In this document: one piece after another, positions 39,384-48,061 of the stretch
How the letters are laid out: every line of letters starts with the position of its first letter
Position numbering within the stretch: position 1 is the first letter of the stretch
Assembly: GCF_900177685.1 (NCBI RefSeq)
Contig: NZ_FXAY01000003.1
Span: 468,412 to 532,411 of the forward strand
DNA length: 64,000 nucleotides
From: Agreia pratensis
GTDB lineage: Bacteria > Actinomycetota > Actinomycetes > Actinomycetales > Microbacteriaceae
Direction of reading: 5' to 3'
The notes under the pieces: generated by a model
Database searches by the model: none
What the model was told of the DNA's origin: nothing
The model's input: only the letters and a program-made list of their open reading frames with translations
Made by a program: the position numbers and the translations under genes

Positions 39384-39389
39384 AGCCTA
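39384..39389 (-). promoter_or_regulatory. Putative -10 hexamer (TAGGCT) for csp
   Basis: Reading the minus strand, TAGGCT lies about 149 bases before the csp start. It matches the TAGnCT type seen upstream of other genes here. No good -35 is visible, so the call is tentative. Confidence 0.3.
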
Positions 39390-39468
39390 CTATGCTCTTG
39401 CCCTCACCGTGCGACCAAAATCATCACGCCTTGGTCACGCTGCCGAAAAAATCGCCTCGTAGAACGAG

Positions 39469-39508
39469 AAAAACCCCCGAGATCTCGATCAAATCGATAT
39501 GTCGGGGG
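39469..39508 (-). terminator. Rho-independent terminator of tRNA-Leu
   Basis: On the minus strand CCCCCGA (39508-39502) pairs with TCGGGGG (39480-39474), with further pairing possible inside, followed directly by TTTTT (39473-39469). It starts 16 bases after the tRNA 3' end. Confidence 0.88.
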
Positions 39509-39523
39509 TGATTCTTGTTTCTG

Positions 39524-39608
39524 TGTCCGAAGGGGGACTTGAACCCCCACGCCCTATACGGGCACTAGCACCTCAAGCTAGCGCGTCTGCCATTTCCGCC
39601 ATCCGGAC
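39524..39608 (-). tRNA. tRNA-Leu (anticodon GAG)
   Basis: The 85-base minus-strand sequence folds as a class II tRNA. The acceptor stem is GTCCGGA with TTCGGAC (one G-T pair), the anticodon stem-loop is CTAGC-TTGAGGT-GCTAG, and a long variable arm and the T loop GGTTCAAGTCC follow. The anticodon in the loop is GAG, which reads CTC and CTT codons. The discriminator is A; CCA is not encoded and must be added. Confidence 0.96.
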
Positions 39609-39715
39609 TGGATGAGCTGCTTTCCGTTCCCGGTGCAACCAAGGTAAGACGATAGCACGGTTTGAAACCCCCTCGACGCCACGAGCCCGGCAGAGCCCTG
39701 CGGTACCGTGAAACC

Positions 39716-41041
39716 ATGACTTCGACGCCCGCGAACACCCTTCCTGAGGCAGGTCTCGACGCCACTGCGGCGATCGCCCGCGACCTGATCCGCTTCGACA
39801 CATCGAACTTCGGTGAGGGCCGATCGAACGGTGAGACTGACGCGGCAGAATACGTCGCTGCGCATCTCGAGAGGCTGGGCCTGGTCGCCGAACTCATCGA
39901 CTCGGAGCCCGGCCGCACGAGCGTCGTGGCCCGCGTCGAGGGAGAGGATTCGAGCCGGGGCGCGCTCGTCGTACACGGCCACACCGATGTGGTGCCGGCG
40001 ATCGCCGACGACTGGTCGGTCGACCCATTCGGCGGAGTCATCGCCGATGGCATGCTGTGGGGTCGCGGCGCCGTGGATATGAAGAACATGGACGCGATGA
40101 TCCTGACCTCGCTCGACGACATCCTGTCCTCCGGTCGGAGGCCCGCCCGGGACCTTGTCGTGGCCTTCTTCGCCGATGAGGAAGCCGGGGGAGTCCTCGG
40201 ATCTCACTACCTCGTGAAGAATCGCCCCGATCTCTTCGAGGGCGCGACCGAGGCGATCAGCGAGGTCGGCGGCTACTCGATCGACCTCGACGGCACGAGG
40301 GCCTATCTGGTTCAGACAGGGGAGAAGGCCCTCATCTGGGCGAAGCTCGTGGCCCGCGGAACCGCCGGCCACGGATCCCAGATCAACTCAGACAACGCGA
40401 TCACCAGACTCGCCGGCGCTGTCGCGAGAATCGGCAGCCAGGAATGGCCCGTGCACCTCACCAAGACGACGACGGAGCTGCTGGGACGAGTGGCCGCGAT
40501 CCTCGGCAAGGACCCACAGAGAACCACGCCCGACGAACTCGCCATCGCGACCGGAACGGCATCGCGGTTCATCTCAGCATCGCTGCGCAATACCGCCAAC
40601 CCGACCGGACTGACGGCCGGGTACAAGCACAACGTGATCCCGGATCGAGCCGAGGCGCTTCTCGACATCCGCGTGCTGCCCGGCCAAGAAGATGACGTCA
40701 TCGCACGGCTCCGCGAACTCGCCGGCCCTGGCGTCGATGTCGAGATCTCGCACCAGGACATCGGGCTCGAGACCGACTTCTCGGGCCCGCTCGTCGATCA
40801 GATGATCTCGAGCCTCCATCGATTCGACCCGGAGGCCGAAGTGCTTCCCTATCTTCTGTCTGCAGGAACCGACAACAAAGCCCTGAGCACCATCGGCATC
40901 AAGGGCTACGGATTCGCGCCGCTTCAGTTGCCGCCGGCACTCGACTTCCCTGCCCTCTTCCACGGGGTCGACGAGAGGGTTCCGCTCGACGCATTAGTGT
41001 TTGGCAGGAAGGTTCTGACCGACCTCCTGCTGCGCTACTGA
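39716..41041 (+). CDS. M20/M25/M40 family metallopeptidase
   Basis: The 441-residue product has the M20 metal motifs: HGHTDVVP, GRGAVDMKN and ADEEAGG, plus ISEVGG and a dimerisation domain with GTAGHGSQ. Members hydrolyse peptides or N-acyl amino acids (ArgE, DapE, Cps). The exact substrate is not clear. TACCGT six bases before ATG 39716 and the lack of a ribosome binding site fit leaderless expression. It is divergent from tRNA-Leu. Confidence 0.88.
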   Translation: MTSTPANTLPEAGLDATAAIARDLIRFDTSNFGEGRSNGETDAAEYVAAHLERLGLVAELIDSEPGRTSVVARVEGEDSSRGALVVHGHTDVVPAIADDWSVDPFGGVIADGMLWGRGAVDMKNMDAMILTSLDDILSSGRRPARDLVVAFFADEEAGGVLGSHYLVKNRPDLFEGATEAISEVGGYSIDLDGTRAYLVQTGEKALIWAKLVARGTAGHGSQINSDNAITRLAGAVARIGSQEWPVHLTKTTTELLGRVAAILGKDPQRTTPDELAIATGTASRFISASLRNTANPTGLTAGYKHNVIPDRAEALLDIRVLPGQEDDVIARLRELAGPGVDVEISHQDIGLETDFSGPLVDQMISSLHRFDPEAEVLPYLLSAGTDNKALSTIGIKGYGFAPLQLPPALDFPALFHGVDERVPLDALVFGRKVLTDLLLRY

Positions 41042-41097
41042 GCAGGCACCACTAGGTCTTCCGACCGATTCCGCCGCCACATTCCGAAGGGGAGTCC

Positions 41098-41952
41098 GTG
41101 GACTTTCTCAACGCCGTCATCCTCGGCCTCGTCCAGGGACTCACCGAGTTCCTGCCGATCTCGTCGAGTGCTCATCTGCTGATCGTCGGCCGCCTTCTGG
41201 GCACCGGCGACGACCCGGGAGCCGCCTTCACCGCGATCACCCAGCTCGGCACCGAGACGGCCGTCGTCATCTACTTCTGGCGCGACATCTCCCGCATCGC
41301 AACCCGCTGGTTCCTTTCGCTCAGAGGCCGGGTTCCCCGAGCCGACCCGGATGCGAAGCTCGGCTGGTTCATCATCCTCGGCAGCGTGCCCATCGTGGTG
41401 CTCGGCCTCATCTTTCAGGATGCGATCGAGAGCACGCTGCGCTCACTCTGGATCGTCGCGGGCACACTCATCGTCTTCGGAATCCTTCTCGGCGTGGCCG
41501 ACTATGTCGGAGCGAAGAAGAGACGCCTCGATGAGCTCACCGTTCCTCACGCCACCGTCTTCGGCTTCGCGCAGGCACTCGCTCTCATCCCCGGTGTCTC
41601 CCGCTCGGGTGGCACGATAACGGCCGGGCTATTCATGGGATACGAACGCGCCGCGGCGGCCCGGTATTCGTTCCTCCTCGCCATCCCCGCCGTCTTCGGA
41701 AGCGGCCTCTACCAGGTCTTCAAATCCGTCAAAGAGACCTGCACGGTGGCCACGGCCACGTGCACTCCCGAGGTCTTCGGCCCCCTCGAGACACTCGTCG
41801 CCACGGTCATCGCCTTCGTGGTGGGACTCGTGGTGATCGCGTTCTTCATGAGCTACATCTCTAAGCGGAGCTTCCTGCCCTTCGTCGTGTACAGGATCAC
41901 TCTCGGACTCGTGCTCCTCGTTCTCCTCGGCACAGGAGCCATGCAGGCGTGA
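41098..41952 (+). CDS. uppP: Undecaprenyl-diphosphatase (BacA/UppP)
   Basis: The 284-residue membrane protein begins [20 protein letters not shown] and has the second conserved region [15 protein letters not shown], both signatures of UppP. It dephosphorylates undecaprenyl diphosphate to recycle the lipid carrier for peptidoglycan, and can confer bacitracin tolerance when abundant. GTG 41098 has a GAAGGGGAG site. The next gene, mshC, starts 27 bases later with its own promoter candidate. Confidence 0.96.
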   Translation: MDFLNAVILGLVQGLTEFLPISSSAHLLIVGRLLGTGDDPGAAFTAITQLGTETAVVIYFWRDISRIATRWFLSLRGRVPRADPDAKLGWFIILGSVPIVVLGLIFQDAIESTLRSLWIVAGTLIVFGILLGVADYVGAKKRRLDELTVPHATVFGFAQALALIPGVSRSGGTITAGLFMGYERAAAARYSFLLAIPAVFGSGLYQVFKSVKETCTVATATCTPEVFGPLETLVATVIAFVVGLVVIAFFMSYISKRSFLPFVVYRITLGLVLLVLLGTGAMQA

Positions 41953-41979
41953 GCCCTCGGGCGACGGTAGTCTTTTGCA

Positions 41980-43239
41980 GTGCATTCCTGGAGCCGGCCC
42001 ATCGTCCCCTCACTTCCCGGACGAGGTCCCGTTCCCCGGGTCTTCGACGACTCGACGGGTGCTCTGGTCGAGACCGTGGATGTCGACGGCCGGATCGGCC
42101 TGTATGTGTGCGGCATCACCCCGTACGACGCAACCCACCTGGGTCATGCCTCGACCTACCTGGCCTTCGACGGCATCCAGCGCCTGTGGCTCGACGCGGG
42201 CCTCGAGGTCGACTATGTGCAGAACATCACGGATGTCGATGACCCGCTGCTCGAAAGAGCGAATGCGACCGGAGTCGACTGGCGCGACCTCGCGGCGAGC
42301 CAGGTCGAGCTATTCAGAACAGACATGGCTGCGCTGCGCGTGCTCCCTCCCCGCGACTACGTCGCGGTCACCGAGGTCGTCGATCCGATAGCGGATGCCG
42401 TGCGCCGGCTTGTCGACGCCGGCTTCGGCTACCCGGTCGACACGCCCGACGCGCGCGTCGCCGGCGGCCAGGACATCTACTTCGACATCGACGCGGCCAC
42501 CGAGCGCACCGACTGGCACCTCGGTCTCGAAAGCCGCCTCGACGCGGCGACGATGGCCGCGTTCTTCGCCGAGCGCGGGGGAGACCCCGACCGCGAAGGA
42601 AAGCGCAACCGGCTCGATCCGCTGCTGTGGCGCGCGGCGCGCGAGGGCGAGCCGTCGTGGCCCAGTCCGGTCGGCGAGGGACGCCCCGGATGGCACATCG
42701 AATGCTCGGTCATCGCGATCGACGCGCTCGGTGCGCACTTCTGCATGCAGGGCGGTGGAAGCGATCTCGTGTTCCCCCATCACGAGTTCTCTGCGGCGCA
42801 CGCCACCGCCCTCACCGGTAAGCGCTTCGCCGACGTGTACGTGCACGCGGGCATGGTCGCCTACCAGGGCGAGAAGATGAGCAAGTCGCTGGGAAATCTC
42901 GTTCTGGTCTCGGGGCTGCGCGCATCCGGTGTCGACCCGTCGGCCGTTCGACTCGCCGTTCTCGCTCATCACTACCGCTCCGATTGGGAGTGGACAGACG
43001 CCGGCCTCGCGGAAGCCGTCACCCGGCTCGAGCGCTGGCGCGAAGCGGTCAGCCAGCCGCAGGCATCCGAGGCCTTCGACGACGAAATCGCGTTGCTCGC
43101 CGAGCTCCGCGCCGCGCTGTCGGCAGATCTCGACACCCCGGCAGCCCTCGCCGTGATCGACGAGTGGGTGGCAGGCTCACACCCGACGAGCGGCCTCGTG
43201 GCGCGAACGGTGGACGCACTGCTGGGAGTGCAGCTCTAG
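41980..43239 (+). CDS. mshC: Mycothiol cysteine ligase MshC
   Basis: The 419-residue product is a cysteinyl-tRNA-synthetase paralogue with zinc Cys and HIGH-like motif in YVCGITPYDATHLGHAS and the KMSKS loop in GEKMSKSLGN. The N terminus MHSWSRPIVPSLPG is characteristic of MshC rather than CysS, and the tRNA-binding C-terminal domain is short. It joins cysteine to GlcN-inositol in mycothiol synthesis, which is restricted to actinobacteria. TAGTCT at 41968-41973, six bases before the GTG, suggests leaderless expression. Confidence 0.95.
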   Translation: MHSWSRPIVPSLPGRGPVPRVFDDSTGALVETVDVDGRIGLYVCGITPYDATHLGHASTYLAFDGIQRLWLDAGLEVDYVQNITDVDDPLLERANATGVDWRDLAASQVELFRTDMAALRVLPPRDYVAVTEVVDPIADAVRRLVDAGFGYPVDTPDARVAGGQDIYFDIDAATERTDWHLGLESRLDAATMAAFFAERGGDPDREGKRNRLDPLLWRAAREGEPSWPSPVGEGRPGWHIECSVIAIDALGAHFCMQGGGSDLVFPHHEFSAAHATALTGKRFADVYVHAGMVAYQGEKMSKSLGNLVLVSGLRASGVDPSAVRLAVLAHHYRSDWEWTDAGLAEAVTRLERWREAVSQPQASEAFDDEIALLAELRAALSADLDTPAALAVIDEWVAGSHPTSGLVARTVDALLGVQL

Positions 43240-43247
43240 AGCGAGCC

Positions 43248-44168
43248 TCAGGCGCCGGGGCGCCAGGGCTCGTCAGGTCTGCCGTCTCCGCGCTTGCGCA
43301 GGTATTTCTCGAACTCCTGAGCGATCGCCTCACCGCTCGCCTCGGGGGAGTCGACGGTGTCACGCGCCTGCTCGAGCTGCTGGATGTACGAGGCCATCTC
43401 GTCGTCCTCGCCCGCGAGTGCATCGATTCCTGACTCCCAGGCCGAGGCCTCATCGACCAGGTCGCCGCGAGGGATCACGACGTCGACCAGTTCTTCGAGC
43501 TTGTCGATCAGTGCGAGTGTCGCCTTGGGCGACGGAGCGTTGTGCACGTAGTGGGGAACGGACGCCCAGATCGAGACCGTCGCGATTCCCAGAGCCTCGG
43601 CCGCGTCGGCGATGACGCTCAGGATACCCACGGGGCCCTCGTAGGTGGATCTCTCGATGCCGAGTTGGCTGCGCACCGACGCATTCTCGCTCGTTGCGGT
43701 GACCGAGATCGGACGGGTGTGCGGCACGTCGGCGAGCATGGCCCCGAGTAACACGATTCCCGAGACGCCGGCGGTCATGGCCGCGTCGAGCACCTCGACC
43801 GTGAACTTCTTCCAGTTGCGAGACGGCTCGGCGCCCACGAGCAGGAAGACATTGCCCGTATTGTCCGATCCCACGCGGAGCTCGGCGTCGGCCGCGAGGG
43901 GGATGTTGTCGACCTCGGTGCTCGCCGGCCCATAGATGGTCGCGCTCGGCCAGATCAGGGCTCGGTTGCCGTCGTCGTCTTGAGACACCATCGGCCTGTT
44001 GAACTGAAAGTCGAAGTACTCCTCAGCGTCGACACCGGCGATCGTGACCACGTCGAGTTGCTCGCGCAACAGCTGAACCGCTCCTGTCGCTGCTTCGCCT
44101 GCGTCATTCCAGCCCTCGAATGCGACGACGAGAAGTCGCCCTCTGAGGAATTCATTGCCCTGTGTCAC
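43248..44168 (-). CDS. PAC2 family protein
   Basis: The 306-residue product starts at GTG 44168 (MTQGNEFLRGRLLVVAFEGW). The PAC2 domain shows AFEGWNDAGEAATGA at the N terminus and VVLLGAMLADVPHTRP-like sequence (here GIVLLGAMLADVPHTRP) in the middle. PAC2 proteins resemble proteasome-assembly chaperones by fold, but bacterial members occur without proteasomes and their function is not established. It is convergent with mshC (8 bp) and divergent from the HAD gene. Confidence 0.88.
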   Translation of the reverse strand: MTQGNEFLRGRLLVVAFEGWNDAGEAATGAVQLLREQLDVVTIAGVDAEEYFDFQFNRPMVSQDDDGNRALIWPSATIYGPASTEVDNIPLAADAELRVGSDNTGNVFLLVGAEPSRNWKKFTVEVLDAAMTAGVSGIVLLGAMLADVPHTRPISVTATSENASVRSQLGIERSTYEGPVGILSVIADAAEALGIATVSIWASVPHYVHNAPSPKATLALIDKLEELVDVVIPRGDLVDEASAWESGIDALAGEDDEMASYIQQLEQARDTVDSPEASGEAIAQEFEKYLRKRGDGRPDEPWRPGA

Positions 44169-44262
44169 CGTGTGGAGAACCCTTTTCGTCAGCTCGTGAT
44201 CGTTCTGACAAGGATAGGCCGTCGATTCGAACCAGCCTCCCGGCCCCGTAGACTCGATCCAC

Positions 44263-44967
44263 GTGATGACCCCCCTGCCCGCCGCCGTCCTCTGGGACAT
44301 GGACGGAACGATCGTCGATACCGAGCCCTACTGGATGCAATCGCAGGAGGCGCTCGTCTCGCGGTTCGGCGGTAGTTGGACGCACGAGGACGCGATGACG
44401 CTCGTGGGCTCGGGGCTCGACCGCACGGCTCGTCTCCTTCAGGAGCACGGCGTCGATATGGCGGCCGACGCCATCATCGATCATCTGACGCGCGAGGTGA
44501 TGGACCACATCAGCGTGAGTGTCCCATGGCGACCCGGGGCGCGCGAGCTCCTCTCTTCTCTGCGCGAGTCAGAGGTGCCCTGTGCTCTCGTGACCATGTC
44601 GTTCGGCGTCATGGCCGAGCATGTGAGGTCCTTTATCCCCTTCGACGCCTTCGACGTCGTCGTCTCCGGCGACAGCGTCGAGAACAGCAAGCCCCACCCC
44701 GAGGCCTACCTCGAAGCCGCTCGTCTGCTGGGAGTGTCCATCGAAGAGTGCGTGGCTTTCGAGGACTCGGTTCCCGGTGTCACGAGCGCCGCGTCGTCCG
44801 GGGCCGTCACCATCGGCGTTCCGCACATGCTCCCTCTCGAGAACAGCCCGGCGAGCGTGCTGTGGCCGACGCTCGAGGGCCGCACCGTCGACGACGTGAG
44901 CGCGGCGCTGGCAGCCCACAGGCGTTCTGGCGCCATCCACCCCACAACCGGAAGTCGACACCCATAA
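44263..44967 (+). CDS. HAD-superfamily hydrolase (subfamily IA)
   Basis: The 234-residue product has motif I LWDMDGTIVDTEP, motif II VTMSFG, motif III Lys in NSKPHPEAY and motif IV AFEDSVPGVTSA. It is a beta-phosphoglucomutase/phosphatase-like enzyme; substrate unknown. GTG 44263 is preceded by TAGACT (44249-44254). It ends two bases before trmI, so they are co-transcribed. Confidence 0.88.
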   Translation: MMTPLPAAVLWDMDGTIVDTEPYWMQSQEALVSRFGGSWTHEDAMTLVGSGLDRTARLLQEHGVDMAADAIIDHLTREVMDHISVSVPWRPGARELLSSLRESEVPCALVTMSFGVMAEHVRSFIPFDAFDVVVSGDSVENSKPHPEAYLEAARLLGVSIEECVAFEDSVPGVTSAASSGAVTIGVPHMLPLENSPASVLWPTLEGRTVDDVSAALAAHRRSGAIHPTTGSRHP

Positions 44968-44969
44968 CC

Positions 44970-45983
44970 GTGAATTCATTCTCCGGACCGTTCCGCGTCG
45001 GCGAACGCGTGCAACTCACCGGCCCCAAGGGCAAGCTCAACTCCATCACCCTGGCGACCGGGGCGGAGTTCCACACCCACCGTGGAGCCATCGACCACGA
45101 CGCCATCATCGGGCAGCCCGACGGATCCGTCGTCGCCAATACGGTCGGCGTCGAGTATCTCGTGTTGCGGCCTCTGCTCACCGACTTCGTGATGTCGATG
45201 CCGCGCGGCGCCGCGATCATCTACCCGAAGGATGCCGCACAGATCCTCGGCCAGGCAGACATCTTCCCGGGAGCCACGGTCGTCGAGGCCGGCGTGGGCA
45301 GCGGAGCGCTGTCGCTCTGGTTGCTCCGAGCGATCGGACCGGAGGGACGCCTGTCGTCGTTCGAACGGCGCGAGGAGTTCGCCGACGTGGCCATGGCCAA
45401 CGTGACCGCGTTCTCGGGTTCGACTCCCGATAACTGGAGCATCACCCTGGGCGACCTCAGCGAAGCACTGCCCGAGCTGCACCCGAACCACTCGGTGGAT
45501 CGCGTCGTGCTCGACATGCTCGCGCCCTGGGAGTGCATCCCCGCGGTGACCGACGCGCTGAAGCCCGGGGGAGTCGTGCTCTGTTACGTGGCCACGGTCA
45601 CTCAGCTCTCACGCGTGGTCGAGACGATCCGCAGCACCGGTTCCTTCACCGATCCACAACCGTCGGAGACGATGATCAGATCGTGGCACGTCGAGGGTCT
45701 GGCCGTCAGGCCGGATCACCGCATGATCGGCCACACGGGGTTTCTGGTCACCGCACGGCGCCTCGCTCCCGGCGCTCAGCTTCCCGAGCTCAAGCGCCGT
45801 GCCTCCAAATCCGAATACTCTGACGACGATGTCGAGACCTGGACTCCGGGCGCGCTCGGTGAGCGCGGCATCAGCCCGAAGAGCCTGCGCAAGCGCGTTC
45901 GCATGGCGACGGCAACCGCGACGGCCCGCACAGGCGAGGATGCCGCACAGCAGTCGCCCAGCGAAGACTCCGAGCCGGAATAA
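44970..45983 (+). CDS. trmI: tRNA (adenine-N1)-methyltransferase TrmI
   Basis: The 337-residue product starts at GTG 44970 (MNSFSGPFRVGERVQL). SAM motif I is VVEAGVGSGALSLWL, and VDRVVLDMLAPWE matches the motif IV region. Homologues (mycobacterial Rv2118c) make m1A58 in the T loop of tRNAs. The C-terminal 70 residues are charged and actinobacteria-specific. In mycobacteria Pup-proteasome genes lie close to trmI; here an FKBP lipoprotein gene follows 42 bp later instead. Confidence 0.93.
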   Translation: MNSFSGPFRVGERVQLTGPKGKLNSITLATGAEFHTHRGAIDHDAIIGQPDGSVVANTVGVEYLVLRPLLTDFVMSMPRGAAIIYPKDAAQILGQADIFPGATVVEAGVGSGALSLWLLRAIGPEGRLSSFERREEFADVAMANVTAFSGSTPDNWSITLGDLSEALPELHPNHSVDRVVLDMLAPWECIPAVTDALKPGGVVLCYVATVTQLSRVVETIRSTGSFTDPQPSETMIRSWHVEGLAVRPDHRMIGHTGFLVTARRLAPGAQLPELKRRASKSEYSDDDVETWTPGALGERGISPKSLRKRVRMATATATARTGEDAAQQSPSEDSEPE

Positions 45984-46025
45984 ACTAAGCTGTTGTCCGC
46001 TCAACCACCACTGAAAAGAGGATCC

Positions 46026-46967
46026 GTGCGCAAGTCGATCGCGCTCATTCTGTCCGCGGGTCTACTCGTCGGGCTGTCGGCCTGCGCGTCGACCACGGCA
46101 ACGCTCACGGAGGGCGACTGCACGCCTGCGACGGATCCGGGCTCGTCCTCGGAAAGCGTGACGGTCTCGGGCGACGCGTCCGCTCCCAAGTACGATTTCC
46201 CGACGCCCGTCTTCGCGAAGCACGTCGAGAGGTCCGTGCTCGAGCCGGGCTCGGGTCCCGCGGCAGAGAAGGGTTCGGTCGTTCTCGCGAGCTTTACCGC
46301 GATCGGCGGTGCCGGCCAGGGTCAGGCCCAGCCGAAGCAGTTCTCGGCCACGCTGACCGACGACAACCCGGCCTTGCCGAAAGAGATTGTCGACAGCCTC
46401 ACCTGCTCGCGAGCGGGTGAGCGCATCGCTGTTGTGCTGCCCGACGACCAGGCCGCCGATGGCAGCGCGAACGTCTTCGTCTTCGACATCACGGGTGTCT
46501 ATTCCGGACGGGCGAGCGGATCCAACGAGCCCGCCGAGGCAGGTTTTCCGAGCGTCGTCACCGCCCCGGACGGTCGTCCAGGCCTGACCTTCGCATCAGG
46601 ACCGACTCCCACGGAGTTGCGCTCGACGACCCTGATCAAGGGCTCGGGAGACACCGTCTCAGACGGCGATCTGCTCATCGTGCAGAAGACAGGTGTGATC
46701 TGGGGAGCGGACAGCACCTTCGAGTCCACCTGGGCAGATGGTTCGGCAGCCGGCATCACGCTGTCGAGTCAAGCCACACCCGAACAGGGAGGTGTCGTTC
46801 CCGGGCTGCGATCCGCCCTCATCGGCCAGACTGTCGGGTCGCAGGTTCTCGTGGTCGTGCCTCCAGGAGACGGCTTCGGCGATGCTGGCAGCACGAAGCC
46901 GGCCATTGCGCCCGGTTCGACGCTCGTCTACGTCGTCGACATCCTCGGTAAACTGCCCGCTCAGTAG
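46026..46967 (+). CDS. FKBP-type peptidyl-prolyl isomerase lipoprotein
   Basis: The 313-residue product from GTG 46026 has a lipoprotein signal with lipobox LSAC near residues 17-20, so it is anchored outside the membrane. The C-terminal half has the FKBP fold (DGDLLIVQKTGVIWGADSTF, VPGLRSALIGQTVGSQVLVV, and LVYVVDILG), and the N-terminal half looks like a second, degenerate copy. It probably aids folding of exported proteins. Homologues lie upstream of pafBC in other actinobacteria. Confidence 0.88.
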   Translation: MRKSIALILSAGLLVGLSACASTTATLTEGDCTPATDPGSSSESVTVSGDASAPKYDFPTPVFAKHVERSVLEPGSGPAAEKGSVVLASFTAIGGAGQGQAQPKQFSATLTDDNPALPKEIVDSLTCSRAGERIAVVLPDDQAADGSANVFVFDITGVYSGRASGSNEPAEAGFPSVVTAPDGRPGLTFASGPTPTELRSTTLIKGSGDTVSDGDLLIVQKTGVIWGADSTFESTWADGSAAGITLSSQATPEQGGVVPGLRSALIGQTVGSQVLVVVPPGDGFGDAGSTKPAIAPGSTLVYVVDILGKLPAQ

Positions 46968-47053
46968 TGTTGACCACGGGCTGTCGCCCCCGTCGGCAGA
47001 CTAAAATGAGACATGTGCCCGACGATTTCTCAGCAGCGCCAGAGGCAGGCTAA

Positions 47054-48061
47054 GTGAATTCCGATGCGCCCGTGGCAGTCGAGGAGCGCCTGTTCAGTCT
47101 CGTGCTCGCACTCGTCTCGACAGAGATCGGCCTCACCAAGGCCGAGATCCTGGGTGCCGTTCAGGGCTACAGGCAGAAGTTCGTTCCGGGTGGAGACAAT
47201 TCGAGCCTCGAGCGACAGTTCGAGCGCGACAAAGACGATATCCGTGAATTGGGCGTGCCCCTCGAAACGCTCGAGTCGCCGACAGATCCGGGCAACAATC
47301 AGGCTCTGCGCTACCGCATAGCCAAAGGCGATTACGACCTTCCGTCTGACATCACATTCACGCCGGAGGAGACCACCCTGCTCAACCTCGCCGCGATGGT
47401 GTGGCGCGAAGGGTCTCTCTCGGGTGAGTCCCGCAGGGCTCTTCTCAAACTGCGCTCGCTCGGAACAGAGGGAAGCAAGCAGCTCATCGGATACGCCCCG
47501 CGCATTCGCACGAGAGACGCCGCGTTCGCCCCGCTCACCGATGCTCTCGACAGGGGCGTTCTCGTGCGGTTCAGCTACCTCAAGCCGGGCGAACAGAATG
47601 CTCGCGAGAGAACCGTCGCCCCGACCGCCGTCGTGCAGCACCAGGGTCGCTGGTATCTGCAGGCGATCGACCAGAAGGCTGACGCTCCGCGCACCTTTCT
47701 CCTGTCGAGAATCGTCGGTCCCGTCGTCGCCACCCGCGCAGCGACGCCGCGCCCCGCGTCGCCGACCGCCGGCGACGACGCGCTCGCCGAGCTCGACCAG
47801 ATCTGGCGTACTCACGTGGCACGCGTCTCCGTGCGGCCCGGAACCGATGCCGAATCGCGCCTCGGAAAGCGGCGAGGCAGCATCCGTCACCCCGACGGAA
47901 CCATCTCGTTGCACTACACCGACCTCGCTCTACTCGCCGACGACCTCGCAGCCTTCGGGCCGGAGGCCGTCGTGATCTCGCCGCCGACACTCGTCGATGC
48001 GGTGCGCGAGCGGCTCCTGGCTGTCGTCGCAAGCCATTCAGACGCTGTGGATGCCGTATGA
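47054..48061 (+). CDS. pafB: PafB, WYL-domain transcriptional regulator subunit
   Basis: The 335-residue product starts with GTG 47054. The N terminus has a winged-helix region (EERLFSLVLALVSTEIGLTK), the middle a WYL domain (RTVAPTAVVQHQGRWYLQAI). PafB pairs with PafC to form the DNA-damage activator that controls the LexA-independent response in actinobacteria. Start of pafC overlaps its stop (ATGA). TAAAAT at 47002-47007 is a possible -10. Confidence 0.92.
   Translation: MNSDAPVAVEERLFSLVLALVSTEIGLTKAEILGAVQGYRQKFVPGGDNSSLERQFERDKDDIRELGVPLETLESPTDPGNNQALRYRIAKGDYDLPSDITFTPEETTLLNLAAMVWREGSLSGESRRALLKLRSLGTEGSKQLIGYAPRIRTRDAAFAPLTDALDRGVLVRFSYLKPGEQNARERTVAPTAVVQHQGRWYLQAIDQKADAPRTFLLSRIVGPVVATRAATPRPASPTAGDDALAELDQIWRTHVARVSVRPGTDAESRLGKRRGSIRHPDGTISLHYTDLALLADDLAAFGPEAVVISPPTLVDAVRERLLAVVASHSDAVDAV

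Noticed and set aside
41980..43239. Cysteinyl-tRNA synthetase instead of MshC
   Set aside because: The N terminus SWSRPIVP and the short C-terminal domain match MshC.
46970..47007. TTGACC followed by TAAAAT upstream of pafB as a sigma-70 promoter or PafBC motif
   Set aside because: The spacing is 26 bases, too long for a -35/-10 pair, and the TGTCG element does not have the 8-base spacing expected for a PafBC site. Only the TAAAAT remains as a weak -10.
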